DNA from: Deltaproteobacteria bacterium
Lineage (GTDB): Bacteria; Myxococcota_A; Polyangia; Polyangiales; Polyangiaceae
Direction: 5' to 3'
Length of the DNA: 64,000 nt
Assembly (NCBI GenBank): GCA_003235365.1
Contig: QJWJ01000049.1
Location: 1 to 64,000, forward strand
Within the stretch, counting starts at the first letter, position 1. Every line of letters begins with the position of its first letter. A program made the translations under genes and the position numbers. Positions 36,505-46,594 of the stretch are shown here, piece after piece. The notes under the pieces were generated by a model. That model did no database searches. It saw only the letters and a program-made list of their open reading frames with translations, and had not been told where the DNA came from.

Positions 36505-37899
36505 TCAATCGCCTTGCTGCTTGTCTCGGCCCGATTCCATCAAACGGTAGGCCCGTCCACGCGAGATCCCCAACGACTCCGCAGCTCGAGTGACGTTGCC
36601 TCCGTGCACGTCGATCGCGCGATGCAGTTTCGCCAACTGTTGCAAGCGCCGCGACTCACGCAGTTGCGGAACGCTGTGGAGCTTGACTGGCCCGAGCTCC
36701 GGTGGCTCCGAATCCGTCTCTCCCCGTTGCTCAAACGAAATCCAACTTGCAGGAGCGTGTCGTACGTCGAGCAGGTACCGCTCACCGTGCAGCGCTGCCA
36801 GGCGCTGTGCTGTGAGCAAGAGCTCCCGGACGTTGTACGGCCAGGGCTGAAGCAGCAGCATCTCGGCAAATTCTCCTGACAACCTGGGTCGAACCCCATC
36901 GAGGTAGCGCGAGTAGCACCGCAGAAACAGTTCCAAGATCTCGTCGCGCCGCTCACACAGCGGTGCAAGCGCAACCTCGAGACCATTGAGCCGCGCATAC
37001 AGATCGCCGCGAAACCGCCCCGCCGCCACGAGTTCGGCAAGCGGTTGTTGCCCAGCGACCACGATGCGCAGGTCGACGGCGGTCGCCTGATCGGCACCGA
37101 CTGCGGTGATGTGTTTGTCTTCGAGTGCGCGCAGCAACTTGGCTTGGACCGCTAGCGATAGATCACCGACTTCATCGAGGAGCAGCGTTCCTTGATGGGC
37201 GCGACGCAACGCCCCCAGGTGGTTTCGGGCCGCCCCCGTGAATGCACCGCGCTGATGGCCAAACAGCTCCGACTCCGCTAGGTGCTCAGGGATGGCTGCG
37301 CAGTTGATCGCTAGAAACGGCCCGGTTCTCCCGCTGGCGTCGTGCAGAAACTTGGCCACGACTTCCTTGCCGCTACCGCTTTGACCACAGATGGCAAGCG
37401 GCAGTGAGGTTCGTGCAATTGCCTCGACGCGTTCGAGCGTGGCTCCGAGTTCGGCGCCGACGACCATCCCCATCGCGTCGCTGCCAGAGGTCGTCCACGA
37501 CCTCTGCGGCGTTGCACGGGAGCGTCGATCGAAGATGCCGACCCAATCACCGATTCGAACCACGTCACCAACGCACAACTCGGCCTCGTGGACTGCAACC
37601 CCATTGACGAACGTACCGTTGCGGCTCTGGGCATCGACGACCTTCACCAGATCGCCGTCGACGACGAGGCGACAGTGCACACGGGACGCACGCTTTCCCG
37701 GCAGCACCAGGTCACACGCGGTTGCTCGACCGATCGTGATGGAGGTCGTCAGCTCGTGCAGAGCGGGAACCGGATGCAGCAGCTGCAAGACTGGACGCAA
37801 TGGAACGTGTTGAGAGCGCCCGGCGGACACCTCAGCCGTCGTTTCGTCGCTATCCAGGACGCTCAATCCCGTAATCGGCGTGTTGTCCGGTTGCACCAT
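36505..37899 (-). CDS. Sigma54-dependent transcription activator with N-terminal FHA domain
   Basis: This 464-residue protein has three parts. The FHA domain covers residues about 50-120 (TIGRATACDLVLPGKRASRVHC, SRNGTFVNG). The AAA+ sigma54-activation domain covers about 145-370, with Walker A GQSGSGKE at 172-179, the sigma54 contact loop GAFTGA at 218-223 and Walker B LLLDEVGD at 239-246. A Fis-type helix-turn-helix follows (NVTRAAESLGISRGRAYRLM). FHA domains bind phosphothreonine, so the activity is probably set by the kinase encoded 7 nt downstream; such pairs are well known in myxobacteria. First gene of the operon. No classic -24/-12 promoter seen upstream. Confidence 0.93.
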   Translation of the reverse strand: MVQPDNTPITGLSVLDSDETTAEVSAGRSQHVPLRPVLQLLHPVPALHELTTSITIGRATACDLVLPGKRASRVHCRLVVDGDLVKVVDAQSRNGTFVNGVAVHEAELCVGDVVRIGDWVGIFDRRSRATPQRSWTTSGSDAMGMVVGAELGATLERVEAIARTSLPLAICGQSGSGKEVVAKFLHDASGRTGPFLAINCAAIPEHLAESELFGHQRGAFTGAARNHLGALRRAHQGTLLLDEVGDLSLAVQAKLLRALEDKHITAVGADQATAVDLRIVVAGQQPLAELVAAGRFRGDLYARLNGLEVALAPLCERRDEILELFLRCYSRYLDGVRPRLSGEFAEMLLLQPWPYNVRELLLTAQRLAALHGERYLLDVRHAPASWISFEQRGETDSEPPELGPVKLHSVPQLRESRRLQQLAKLHRAIDVHGGNVTRAAESLGISRGRAYRLMESGRDKQQGD

Positions 37900-38212
37900 C
37901 GAGCTCCTGCGAAGACCACGGGAGTTCCCGTACGCGCCTCTCAGACGAGCCGCCCCCGCATGTCGCGAGTTGGAACGGGTTGACCGTCCCTACTTTGCGC
38001 CGGCGGCTAACATTAGCCAGTTAAATTTGAGCGCTAAATCTTCACGGTGCAACGGCGTGTTCACTGCATTCGGCTTTTAACGATCGGCGAGGTGCGGCCT
38101 TCTCTTCAGAAACGGCGTGCCTCGCCGATTCGTCGGCGACCGGGCGCACGTCCGCATTCGTGAGCAACACCGGTGGGACACGCCCGCGTGACTGCAACAG
38201 TTCACACGGATG
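37900..38212. promoter_or_regulatory. Intergenic region upstream of the FHA activator operon with a short palindrome
   Basis: A perfect palindrome with arms GGCTAA (38005-38010) and TTAGCC (38013-38018) around two bases sits in a slightly AT-rich patch about 105 bases before the FHA gene start. It could be an operator. The remaining bases up to the DJ-1 gene stop at 38213 show no gene. Confidence 0.3.
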
Positions 38213-38851
38213 CTACTGTCCCGTGTTTCCAGTCGACGCTGACAACAGCTGCGCAAAATGCTTCGCATCACCCGTCTTGTGCAAGCCGTACCAGGCATCC
38301 AACACGGCCGACGGATACAAGCCGACGACACGAAAGACTTCGCGAGCAAACTCGACTGCCCCCGTCGAGTTCGCGGTGATGACGTTCCCGTCCGTCACCG
38401 CCGGCAATTGGCGATAGTTGGCACCGCCGCGATAACCACTCGCCTCGAGGTACTCCTTGGCGTTGCTCGTGTGCAATCGCGAGTCCAAAAGCCCGGCGCC
38501 GGCCAGCGCGAACGTCGCCCCGCAAATGGCAGCGACCGTTCCCCCCGCATCGATCACGCGACACGCTAGCTCGACGGCTCCCCGGTGCTCACCACGCTCC
38601 CAGCCCAAGCCACCGGGCAACACGAGCAGCGTCTGCTCGCTGGGTTTCACGTCGCCGAGGGTTGCGTCGGGAGTCACACGCAGCCCCCCCATCGTGAGCA
38701 CACCATCCAAGTTGGTTCCAACTGTGCGCACGCGAAACCGCGACGGCAAGAACTGCCCTTCGAAAGAGTTGAGGTGCGCCGTCAGCAGGCCGATTTCCCA
38801 GTCTGCTAGGCGGTTGAATACGAATAGGTCGATTGTCTGGAGATGAGTCAT
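38213..38851 (-). CDS. DJ-1/PfpI family protein
   Basis: This 212-residue cytoplasmic protein has the DJ-1/PfpI flavodoxin-like fold: LFVFNRLADWEIGLLTAHLNS at the start, then the LLVLPGGLGWERG strand and the nucleophile elbow VAAICGATFALAGAGLL with the reactive cysteine in ICGAT. These proteins include YdeA-like and stress-related hydrolases or glyoxalases; the exact activity is not readable. The ATG at 38851 is chosen over longer starts. It is divergent from the WYL regulator (41 bp between starts) and is the probable target of that regulator. Confidence 0.88.
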   Translation of the reverse strand: MTHLQTIDLFVFNRLADWEIGLLTAHLNSFEGQFLPSRFRVRTVGTNLDGVLTMGGLRVTPDATLGDVKPSEQTLLVLPGGLGWERGEHRGAVELACRVIDAGGTVAAICGATFALAGAGLLDSRLHTSNAKEYLEASGYRGGANYRQLPAVTDGNVITANSTGAVEFAREVFRVVGLYPSAVLDAWYGLHKTGDAKHFAQLLSASTGNTGQ

Positions 38852-38874
38852 GGGTATTGATTGGACCGTCCTGA

Positions 38875-38889
38875 TGACAGAAATTGTCA
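38875..38889. promoter_or_regulatory. Candidate operator between DJ-1 and WYL regulator genes
   Basis: Inverted repeat TGACA (38875-38879) and TGTCA (38885-38889) separated by five bases, centred in the 41-bp divergent region. It fits a site for the YafY-type regulator encoded at 38893. Confidence 0.45.
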
Positions 38890-38892
38890 CCA

Positions 38893-39615
38893 ATGACACG
38901 CACGGATCGAGTCATGGACCTGTTGGACTTGCTGCGCGTCAGCGACGTGCAAACCGTCGAGGCCATCGCCACCACGCTGGGCGTCAGCCGGCGCACGGTG
39001 CTGCGCGACCTCGCCTCACTCCGAGGTCGCGGTTGGCCCATTCGCACCGATTCGGGGCCGGGCGGAGGCGTCTATCTAGACCGTGATAGAGGCCTGCGCG
39101 CCGTTCATTTGTCCATCGACGAAGTGACGTCACTGTGGGTTGCGGCGCAGTTGTCGACAGCGGCGGGCAATCTGCCGTGGAGCCGCAACGCTCGCTCGGC
39201 GCTCAACAAAGTGTTCACCAGCATCCCTGACGAGCGGCAGCGCCGCTTGCGCGCGCTGGTGGGCCGCGTGGTGGTCAGCCGCCCCGCGACGCAGCGCGTG
39301 TTGGAAGAGCTGGGGGACGCGCCGCCAGAGCTGTTGTCGGCATTCGAGCAGGCCTTCGCCGACAACCATTGCCTCGGCTTCCACTACACCGACCGTCACG
39401 GCAACCAGAGCCAGCGCATCGCCGAACCTCACGGCTTGCTCGTGGAACCGCCAGCCTGGTACCTGCTGTCGCGCGATGCGGAGTCGGGGCAGCCGCGCAT
39501 GTTCCGCATGGACCGCGTTCGGCGTGTGCGGGTATTGGCTGATCGCCCCTTCACGCCGGACTTCAACGGGCTGCGTCGGCAATACGACGAGAGACGCGCC
39601 CACCGCCCCGCGTGA
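38893..39615 (+). CDS. YafY/DeoR-type transcription regulator with WYL domain
   Basis: This 240-residue protein has an N-terminal winged helix (RVMDLLDLLRVSDVQTVEAIATTLGVSRRTVLRDLASLRGRGWPI) and a WYL domain (EPHGLLVEPPAWYLLSRD, with the family's Trp-Tyr-Leu). WYL proteins bind ligands, often nucleotides or single-stranded DNA, and repress or activate neighbours. It starts at ATG 38893; a TTG at 38884 is in frame. Divergent from the DJ-1 gene, which it probably controls. Confidence 0.92.
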   Translation: MTRTDRVMDLLDLLRVSDVQTVEAIATTLGVSRRTVLRDLASLRGRGWPIRTDSGPGGGVYLDRDRGLRAVHLSIDEVTSLWVAAQLSTAAGNLPWSRNARSALNKVFTSIPDERQRRLRALVGRVVVSRPATQRVLEELGDAPPELLSAFEQAFADNHCLGFHYTDRHGNQSQRIAEPHGLLVEPPAWYLLSRDAESGQPRMFRMDRVRRVRVLADRPFTPDFNGLRRQYDERRAHRPA

Positions 39616-39897
39616 TGCGCCGACTGATGACGCGCCTTGACACCCCCAAACCACACAATCAAACACCTTCGAGCCTCCCCTGAACTGGCCCCCAACTGGC
39701 GCGCCTGGTCGCGGCCGGTTCGAGCTTTGAATCGACGCTGGCGTGGTCGAGGCAGCGTGACGCACAATTTCGCCCCAGGGCCGATGCCGGACAGGTCGCG
39801 GGCCCGGAAACCGCGCGGGAACCAAGGATCGTCGGGCAACTTCGTCCGTCGCGAAGCGTAATCCGAGTCAGCAGTCGCTCAACGAACGGAGACAAAT

Positions 39898-41250
39898 GTG
39901 AAACGTGCTTTGTGGATCACCGCGCTGCTCGCGCTATCGGCACTCGGCTGCGCAGGGAGTAACCGGCAGCGTCAACTGTCCGCCCCCAAACAAGCGCCGG
40001 CTGCGCTGAACATCCAAGTAGCACAGCCGTATAGCCCCCCACCCGTCCAGGCCAGCGTCGGGGACGGCGGCCTCGACGAGCTGTGCCGAGTGGACCCCGA
40101 AGCGTGCCCGCGGCTCGACTTTACCAAGCAGCACGCCCGTCGACTCGGCGACGCGCTCCAGGCGTCGCAGGCGATTTCCGCCTCAGGGGGCGACATTCTG
40201 CTGACGGGACCGTTGGCCGCGGCACCGGCAATCAGGAGCTCGGGCCCCAGAGTTGCCCCCAAACCAACGGCAAAGCCGCCGCCGACTGCCAAGCCGTCCG
40301 AACGCGAACGAGGCATGCCGGAGATGCGAGACATCGAGGCGCGACTCACGGTCCAGGTCGAGAACATCGACGCGACGACCGAGAAGGTTCGCAAGCTCGT
40401 ACAAAGCATCGGCGGACAGATCGTCAACGACGTCGTCGAAGACACCCAGTCCAGCTACGGCGCGGCGCTCTCGGTTCGGCTGCCCACGGCTCGCACCGAG
40501 GAGTTTCTCGACCGCGTCGGCGGCTTCGGGCGCCTGATCTCGCGCAAGGTGGAAACCCAGGACATCGGGCGGCGCTACTTCGATGCGGAAATCCTACTTC
40601 GCAACCTGATGGCTGCGTTGGCCCGTTACGAAGCGCTGCTGGAAAAAGCAGAGAGCGTCAAAGACATGGTCGTCTTGGAAACCAACCTGGCCCGACTGCG
40701 CGCGCAAATCGACCAGGTGCAAGGCGACCTGCGTTGGATGCGGGACCGAGCCGCGCGCTCCACCGTGTACGTGACCCTCAGCACGACGCTGGCCAACCAG
40801 GGCGAGGTGCAAGCAGAGCCCAAACTGTGGCCAGGACTGCGGCTCGTATCGATGTTCGACTTGAATGGCCCCGGATCTGAAACGTTCTTGGGTGGCGGAG
40901 CCAGCATCATGGCCGGCCGCGGCTTCAGCGTCGACGTCGATGTCGCGCGCTCCTTGGAAGTGAAGGGCAGTGACTGGTTTGCGATCAGCCTGGGCGGCGA
41001 CCTGTACTCGGACATGCTCGGCGGAGGCAAGCGCACGTTCCTCAACCCGTATCTGGGATTTCGCAGCGGCTACGTCCACGCGCGCGGCAACCACGAGATC
41101 TCGAGCGGCGCGCTCGTCGGGGTGGAACTGTACCGAGGGCGTTGGGTACTCGTGGACACCCACGTCCAGGCTTTGGCGCTGTTTGGCGCAGAGGGCATCG
41201 GCCTGCATGCAGTGCTGCAACCGATGCTCGGAGTGTACTTCGCCTTCTGA
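39898..41250 (+). CDS. DUF4349-like lipoprotein with C-terminal barrel-like region
   Basis: This 450-residue protein has a signal peptide ending LSALGC (Cys18), a Pro/Ala/Lys linker, and a DUF4349-like core at about residues 140-300. The core has the pattern MRDIEARLTVQVENIDATTEKVRKLVQSIGGQIV, SVRLPTARTEEFLDRV and a coiled-coil EALLEKAESVKDMVVLETNLARLRAQIDQVQGDL. The C terminus is beta-rich and ends LGVYFAF, hinting at an outer-membrane barrel. It starts at a GTG with GGAG about seven bases upstream. Single gene. Probably an envelope protein; the role of DUF4349 is unknown. Confidence 0.8.
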   Translation: MKRALWITALLALSALGCAGSNRQRQLSAPKQAPAALNIQVAQPYSPPPVQASVGDGGLDELCRVDPEACPRLDFTKQHARRLGDALQASQAISASGGDILLTGPLAAAPAIRSSGPRVAPKPTAKPPPTAKPSERERGMPEMRDIEARLTVQVENIDATTEKVRKLVQSIGGQIVNDVVEDTQSSYGAALSVRLPTARTEEFLDRVGGFGRLISRKVETQDIGRRYFDAEILLRNLMAALARYEALLEKAESVKDMVVLETNLARLRAQIDQVQGDLRWMRDRAARSTVYVTLSTTLANQGEVQAEPKLWPGLRLVSMFDLNGPGSETFLGGGASIMAGRGFSVDVDVARSLEVKGSDWFAISLGGDLYSDMLGGGKRTFLNPYLGFRSGYVHARGNHEISSGALVGVELYRGRWVLVDTHVQALALFGAEGIGLHAVLQPMLGVYFAF

Positions 41251-41354
41251 TCGACGACCGTCATCGTTGGGACAACCGTCGCAGTTTGATGCCGCGCCAC
41301 CCCTCTTGCTCAAGAGGTTTGGCCAAAACGGCACCATCTGACAAGATCGGCCCG

Positions 41355-41864
41355 ATGATGCATGTGAAACACCTCTTGGGAATGTTGAGCGTCTTGGTTA
41401 GCTGTTCGAGCATCGCGACCTTCGCCGCCGATGCCAAAGCCGGGGCGTGCGTTTCGACAACGTGCACCTGTGACGATGATTGCAATGGCGTGTTCACCTG
41501 CGTGGACGGCCTGTGCTGCAACTACGGCGCCGAAGCGATGATGGGCACGCCGTGTGCGGGAGGAAGCGGCGGGGCAACCGGCGCGGGCGGCACCAGTGGC
41601 ATGGACCGGATTGCGCCGCCCAGTGGGGGCAGCGCCGGAGTCCCCGTCGCGCCAACATCGACCCCAGACGTCGCGCCGAGTCCGAGTGGAACGAACGGCG
41701 CCCCTGCCGGTACCGCCGCGTCAACCGAGTCGGACGATTCAGACGACGATGAAGGGGGCTGCACTTTCACGCCGCGCGGGACGACGCCGACGTCGGGGCC
41801 GGGGATCCTGCTGGGGTTGTTGGGTGCACTCGGTGCGGCTGCGTTACGACGACGGACCAGGTGA
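41355..41864 (+). CDS. Small Cys-rich surface protein with MYXO-CTERM-like tail
   Basis: This 169-residue protein has a signal peptide, a cysteine cluster at 32-55 (CVSTTCTCDDDCNG, CVDGLCC), a Gly/Ser/Pro/Thr linker, and a C-terminal signal: Cys136 in DEGGCTFTPRG, a hydrophobic stretch ILLGLLGALGAAAL at 151-164, then RRRTR. That layout (cysteine, membrane segment, arginine cluster) is the MYXO-CTERM sorting signal used by myxosortase to anchor proteins. Two ATGs (41355, 41358) are adjacent. It stands alone between the DUF4349-like gene and a convergent secreted-protein gene. Confidence 0.75.
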   Translation: MMHVKHLLGMLSVLVSCSSIATFAADAKAGACVSTTCTCDDDCNGVFTCVDGLCCNYGAEAMMGTPCAGGSGGATGAGGTSGMDRIAPPSGGSAGVPVAPTSTPDVAPSPSGTNGAPAGTAASTESDDSDDDEGGCTFTPRGTTPTSGPGILLGLLGALGAAALRRRTR

Positions 41865-41901
41865 AAGAAGGCGTCGAGAAGGAACGGCCGCTCACAACCG
41901 A

Positions 41902-42420
41902 TCAGGGAAGGCCCATACAGGTCAGCATGAAATTGCCGTCAGCCGCGTTTCCCACCAAATCGGTCGTGTAGACAGTCGCCTCGGACGTCACGCCGGCAGT
42001 ATTCATCCAGCAGCGGCGATTCGGGCGCATCGACGTGCACGTGCAAACCACGTCACCCGAGAAGGGTTCGGCGAAGGTCACCACGAACGTTCCGACCTCG
42101 GTGTTCACCACGTCAGAAACGGTACCCGATGAAGCCGACGGACAGGTGGCCCCACAGTAGACCTTCGCCATCTTCAAGCCGTTGACCGACTGCACGCTGG
42201 TGGAGGAAAGCGCTTGGAGGGCTTCGTCAGTCGCCGAGGCTTTCGCCTCCAGAGCGTCGACCGTCGCCTTGATGGCGGCAAAATTCTCATTCATCTGCGA
42301 CGCGCTGATTGGATCGCCAGAGGAGAACGAGTGTGGAACGTTCAGTGCCGAAATAGCGACCGCGGGCACGAGCAACGCGCCCAAAGTCCCCAACAGGGCG
42401 CCTGTCTTCGATGCTTTCAT
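41902..42420 (-). CDS. Secreted protein, unknown function
   Basis: This 172-residue protein has a signal peptide (MKASKTGALLGTLGALLVPAVAISA) and the phrase SSGDPISASQMNENFAAIKATVDALEAKASATDEALQ, a short helical stretch common in exported myxobacterial and phage-tail-like proteins. A C-terminal domain with four cysteines follows (VYCGATCPS, VVCTCTS, RRCWM, LTCMGLP). Function unknown. The ATG is at 42420; an extension of the frame to 43038 is not coding-like. Convergent with the MYXO-CTERM gene. Confidence 0.7.
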   Translation of the reverse strand: MKASKTGALLGTLGALLVPAVAISALNVPHSFSSGDPISASQMNENFAAIKATVDALEAKASATDEALQALSSTSVQSVNGLKMAKVYCGATCPSASSGTVSDVVNTEVGTFVVTFAEPFSGDVVCTCTSMRPNRRCWMNTAGVTSEATVYTTDLVGNAADGNFMLTCMGLP

Positions 42421-42901
42421 TGTGGTGAACCTCATTCGTGTCTTCGGACGAAGCCGAGAAGTCATCGCGACGTACCTCGTTAGCGCGCATTCGACCCGCG
42501 TCACAGACGAGTTGCCGTGAAAACGCGTTCCGGCCGCCTGGCGCGCACTCCGCGATAGAAACGCCACTCCTCCAGCACGACCCACGGCCCACACGTGCAG
42601 ACGGCGCAAACCGGCACGAGACGGCAAGAGCGAAGCCCACGCGTCGTCACGCGGACCGCCGGTGGTCTGAGGGCTCGGTCCGCCTGTCGGTTCCCAGCGG
42701 CGGGAACGCCCGTAAGTGCAGCAAGCCGGGACTTTTTTCGAGCCGTCACTGGGGGTGGCCGGGCAAAGGCGGGCGCGACGCACACCGGAAACAAAGGGGA
42801 TGCGCCCCGGACCCTGAAAGCGTCCCCCCAAACCCGGTTTTGGGTTATGGACGCGGGTGCTTCGGGGACCCTTTCCCGAGCTGAAACCTTCGTTCGTAGC
42901 C
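42421..42901. other. Intergenic region before pntA, no gene seen
   Basis: About 480 bases of GC-rich DNA between the divergent secreted-protein gene and pntA. Open frames exist on both strands but lack ribosome-binding sites and conserved motifs. It should hold the pntAB promoter, which I could not pin down. Confidence 0.35.
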
Positions 42902-44455
42902 ATGAAAATAGCCATCCCGAGGGAGATCCATTCCGGTGAGCGCCGCGTCGCGGCAACGCCGGATACGGTCAAGAAACTGATCAAGCTGGGTTTCGAGGTC
43001 TGTGTCGAAACCGGAGCTGGCGCCGCGGCGTCGCTCACGGACGAGGCCTACGAAGCGGCAGGGGCGTGCATCATCCAGGAAACCGCCGAGGTCTGGAAAG
43101 CCGAAGTCGTCATCAAGGTCCGCCCCCCCGAACTCAACCCGAACACCGGTGTGCACGAATGCGACCTGCTCAGCGAAGGACAAACGCTGATCAGCTTCCT
43201 GTGGCCGGCTACCAACAAGGAACTGCTCGACAAGCTCGGGGCCCGCAAGGTCACGGCGCTGGCGATGGACCAAATCCCGCGCATCACCCGCGCACAGAAG
43301 ATGGACGCCCTGAGCTCCATGGCGAACATCGCCGGCTATCGCGCGGTGATCGAGGCTGCGAGCTTCTTCGGGCGCTTCTTCACGGGCCAGATCACCGCGG
43401 CGGGTAAGGTTCCTCCGGCAAAGGTGATGGTAATCGGCGCGGGCGTGGCGGGCTTGGCGGCGATCGGTTCCGCGCGCGGGCTCGGCGCGATCGTGCGCGC
43501 CTTCGATACGCGACCGGCGGTCAAGGAGCAGGTGCAAAGCATGGGTGCCGAATTCCTGGAATTGGAGTTCAATGAAGATGGCACCGGCGAAGGCGGATAC
43601 GCCAAGGTGATGAGCAAGGAGTTCATCGACGCAGAAATGGCGCTGTTTCGACAGCAGGCAAAAGAGGTGGACATCATCATCACCACCGCGATGATCCCAG
43701 GGAAGCCGGCGCCGAAACTGCTACCCCAAGACGTCGTCGCTCACCTCAAGCCGGGCTCGGTCATCGTCGACCTCGCCGCCGAAGCAGGTGGCAACTGCGA
43801 GTTTACGGTGCCGGGCAAAGTCGTCGAGCACAACGGCATCACGGTGATCGGCTACGTCGACATGCCCAGTCGCTTGGCTCCCACCGCCAGTCAGTTGTAC
43901 GGCACGAACCTCGTTCACCTGCTCACCGACATGGGCGGTGGTGAGCAATGGAGGATCGACCACGACGACGAGGTCGTCCGAGGGGCACTCGTGCTCGAGA
44001 AGGGCCAGCTGATGTGGCCGCCACCGAAACCGGACGCCCCGGCAGTGACCAAACCAGCTGCTCCGGCGCCGACCGCGGCCCCGTCGCCTTCGGCCAAGGA
44101 CAAAGAGAAGAAGAGCGGGTCACCCTGGCCGGCGTTGATCGTCCTGGGCGCCGTGTTTGCCCTGATCGGTTTGACTGCACCCCCAGAATTTTCAAGTCAT
44201 TTCACGGTGTTCGTACTCGCGTGCTTCGTCGGTTGGCAGGTGGTATGGAACGTCACTCCCGCGCTCCACACCCCGCTGATGAGCGTCACCAACGCCATCA
44301 GCGGCATCATCTTGGTCGGCGGTATGTTGCAGATCTCCGGCCCGGTCGACGCCCCCGTCACACTGCTCGCGGCGGTCGCAGTTCTGGTAGCAACCATCAA
44401 CATCAGCGGTGGCTTTCTGGTCACCCAACGCATGCTGCGCATGTTTCACAAGTGA
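42902..44455 (+). CDS. pntA: NAD(P) transhydrogenase subunit alpha
   Basis: This protein is 517 residues. The N-terminal two thirds bind NAD(H): [26 protein letters not shown], then [32 protein letters not shown] with the Rossmann GxGxxG. A Pro/Ala/Lys linker leads to four membrane helices at the C terminus ([28 protein letters not shown] and others). The single fused alpha subunit is the E. coli PntA arrangement. With PntB it couples hydride transfer between NADH and NADP+ to proton movement, supplying NADPH. The start ATG matches the conserved family N terminus. pntB follows after 9 nt. Confidence 0.97.
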   Translation: MKIAIPREIHSGERRVAATPDTVKKLIKLGFEVCVETGAGAAASLTDEAYEAAGACIIQETAEVWKAEVVIKVRPPELNPNTGVHECDLLSEGQTLISFLWPATNKELLDKLGARKVTALAMDQIPRITRAQKMDALSSMANIAGYRAVIEAASFFGRFFTGQITAAGKVPPAKVMVIGAGVAGLAAIGSARGLGAIVRAFDTRPAVKEQVQSMGAEFLELEFNEDGTGEGGYAKVMSKEFIDAEMALFRQQAKEVDIIITTAMIPGKPAPKLLPQDVVAHLKPGSVIVDLAAEAGGNCEFTVPGKVVEHNGITVIGYVDMPSRLAPTASQLYGTNLVHLLTDMGGGEQWRIDHDDEVVRGALVLEKGQLMWPPPKPDAPAVTKPAAPAPTAAPSPSAKDKEKKSGSPWPALIVLGAVFALIGLTAPPEFSSHFTVFVLACFVGWQVVWNVTPALHTPLMSVTNAISGIILVGGMLQISGPVDAPVTLLAAVAVLVATINISGGFLVTQRMLRMFHK

Positions 44456-44464
44456 GAGCACAGG

Positions 44465-45880
44465 ATGACTGACAATCTGGTAACTGTTGCCTACCTGGCC
44501 GCCGGCGTTCTGTTCATTCTCAGCCTGGGCGGCTTGAGCACTCAAGAAACGGCCCGCCGCGGCAATCTGTTCGGCATCATCGGCATGACCATTGCCGTCG
44601 TTGCGACGGCGCTGAGCAACGAGGTCAGCGCATACGGCTTGCTCGCAGGGGGGCTCGCCGTCGGCGGACTGATCGGCGCGGTGTTGGCCGCCAAGGTGGA
44701 GATGACCAGCATGCCGCAGCTGGTTGCGATCCTTCACAGCTTCGTCGGGTTGGCGGCGGTATTGGTCGGCTACGCGACGTTCCTCGATACGAGCGTGGTC
44801 CACGAAGGCGCTGCGGCGACGATTCACCAAATCGAGATCTACGTCGGTGTATTAGTCGGTGCCCTGACGTTCACCGGTTCGGTCATCGCGTTCGGCAAAC
44901 TGCAAGGTTTCATCGGTGGTAAGCCGCTACTCCTACCCGCGCGCCACGTGCTGAACGTCGTTGCCGTGTTGGCTTGCGTCTACTACGGCATCAGCTTCGT
45001 CGGCGGCCCGCACGACGAAGCAATGTTGGCCCTGTACGTCATGACCGCCATCTCCGGCGCCATCGGCGTGCACATGGTGATGGCCATCGGCGGCGCGGAC
45101 ATGCCCGTCGTGGTCTCCATGCTCAACAGTTATTCGGGTTGGGCAGCTGCCGCCGCCGGCTTCATGCTGAGCAACGACTTGCTCATCATCACCGGCGCCT
45201 TGGTCGGCAGTAGCGGTGCGATTCTGAGCTACATCATGTGCGCCGCGATGAATCGCTCGTTCGTCAGCGTGATCCTCGGTGGCTTCGGTACGGGAACGAG
45301 CTCTGGCTCGGGGACCCAGGTCGAAGGCGAAGTCACACCGGTGGATCTGGACGAGACCGTGGAGCTCATGCTCGACGCGCGCAGCGTGATCATCGTCCCT
45401 GGTTACGGCATGGCCGTGGCTCAAGCCCAGCACCCGCTGTACGAGATCACCAACGTGCTGCGCGGACGCGGCGCGTTGGTTCGCTTCGGGATCCACCCAG
45501 TGGCAGGGCGTTTGCCCGGTCACATGAACGTGCTGCTCGCCGAGGCGAAAGTTCCGTACGACATCGTGCTGGAGATGGAAGAGCTCAACGACGACTTCCC
45601 CGAAACCGATCTGGTGCTCGTGATCGGTGCCAATGACATCGTCAACCCCGGCGCGCTGGAAGACACGTCCAGCCCGATCTACGGCATGCCCGTGCTCGAA
45701 GTCTGGAAGGCCCAAACGACGATCGTGCTCAAACGCGGCATGGCGGCTGGCTACGCTGGCGTGGACAACCCGTTGTTCTACAAGGAGAACACCCGCATGC
45801 TGTTCGGTGACGCCAAGAAGAACTGCGACGCATTGCTCGCAGCCCTGCGCACTGCAACCGAAGCGCAAGCCGCCGAGTAG
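44465..45880 (+). CDS. pntB: NAD(P) transhydrogenase subunit beta
   Basis: This 471-residue protein has about nine membrane helices in the first 270 residues, then the NADP(H)-binding domain III ([87 protein letters not shown]). It is the proton channel and NADP(H)-binding partner of PntA. Full length and intact. It lies 9 nt after pntA and ends 8 nt from the convergent Crp-family gene. Confidence 0.98.
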   Translation: MTDNLVTVAYLAAGVLFILSLGGLSTQETARRGNLFGIIGMTIAVVATALSNEVSAYGLLAGGLAVGGLIGAVLAAKVEMTSMPQLVAILHSFVGLAAVLVGYATFLDTSVVHEGAAATIHQIEIYVGVLVGALTFTGSVIAFGKLQGFIGGKPLLLPARHVLNVVAVLACVYYGISFVGGPHDEAMLALYVMTAISGAIGVHMVMAIGGADMPVVVSMLNSYSGWAAAAAGFMLSNDLLIITGALVGSSGAILSYIMCAAMNRSFVSVILGGFGTGTSSGSGTQVEGEVTPVDLDETVELMLDARSVIIVPGYGMAVAQAQHPLYEITNVLRGRGALVRFGIHPVAGRLPGHMNVLLAEAKVPYDIVLEMEELNDDFPETDLVLVIGANDIVNPGALEDTSSPIYGMPVLEVWKAQTTIVLKRGMAAGYAGVDNPLFYKENTRMLFGDAKKNCDALLAALRTATEAQAAE

Positions 45881-45888
45881 ACGAAAGC

Positions 45889-46578
45889 TCAGAGCGGCAA
45901 CTTGACCAGCACCAAGCTGCCGTGCAGGCGACGGATCGCTCCATCCTTCGCCCACTGACTGAGCAGTTGGTTTACCCGCTCCCGAGTCGCTCCGACCAAG
46001 TCGCCCAAGTCCTGCTGAGTCAGCGCCAAGTCCAGCAGCACACCGTCGGAGCTCACCTCGCCGAACATCTCTCCCAGATCTCGAAGCCGTTCGGCCAGGC
46101 GCGTGCCGACGTCCTTCGCGGCCAAGTCGACGCAAGTACGGCTGAGACGCCTCAATCGCACCGAGAGCAGTCGAGCCAGGTATTTCATGACCCCGGGGTG
46201 GTAGTCCGCCAGCGCTTCGAGCTGGGGTTTTGGCATCCGCAACAGCCGCCCCGAGCGCACGACCGTGATCGACGCCGAGGGCGACGAACCGTCGAGCATC
46301 GACATCTCGCCGAGTAGTTCACCGGGACCGAGGATCACCAGGGTGACGTTCTTACCTTGAGGCGTCGTGATGCTCACTTTGTAGGCGCCGCTGAGCGCCA
46401 AGTACGTCGCGTCGCTGTTTTGCCCCTCGGAGATGACGACATCCCCCGTACCCACGGTGGTGACTGAACAGTAGGCGAGAAACTGACCCAACGTCTCACG
46501 CGCCACGCCTCCGAACATCGCGTGGTCGAGCAACGAGTGTTCTTGGGTCGGCGTTGCGTAGGGGGGCCTCATCTCCAT
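45889..46578 (-). CDS. Crp/Fnr-family transcription regulator
   Basis: This 229-residue protein has an N-terminal cyclic nucleotide-binding fold (TTVGTGDVVISEGQNSDATYLALSGAYKVSI, then GPGELLGEMSMLDGSSPSASITVVRSGRLLRM) and a C-terminal Crp-type helix-turn-helix (LALTQQDLGDLVGATRERVNQLLSQWAKDGAIRR). The conserved GELLGEM loop occurs in the phosphate-binding cassette, but the usual Arg before the Ser-Ala of cAMP-binding Crp is not clear, so the ligand is uncertain. Convergent with pntB, and followed upstream by the MBL hydrolase gene. Confidence 0.9.
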   Translation of the reverse strand: MEMRPPYATPTQEHSLLDHAMFGGVARETLGQFLAYCSVTTVGTGDVVISEGQNSDATYLALSGAYKVSITTPQGKNVTLVILGPGELLGEMSMLDGSSPSASITVVRSGRLLRMPKPQLEALADYHPGVMKYLARLLSVRLRRLSRTCVDLAAKDVGTRLAERLRDLGEMFGEVSSDGVLLDLALTQQDLGDLVGATRERVNQLLSQWAKDGAIRRLHGSLVLVKLPL

Positions 46579-46594
46579 TTCCCACAGAGCCTAC

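Noticed and set aside
42595-42939. A 114-codon plus-strand frame before pntA
   Set aside because: Arg/Thr-rich translation without motifs, and it overlaps the conserved pntA start in another frame.
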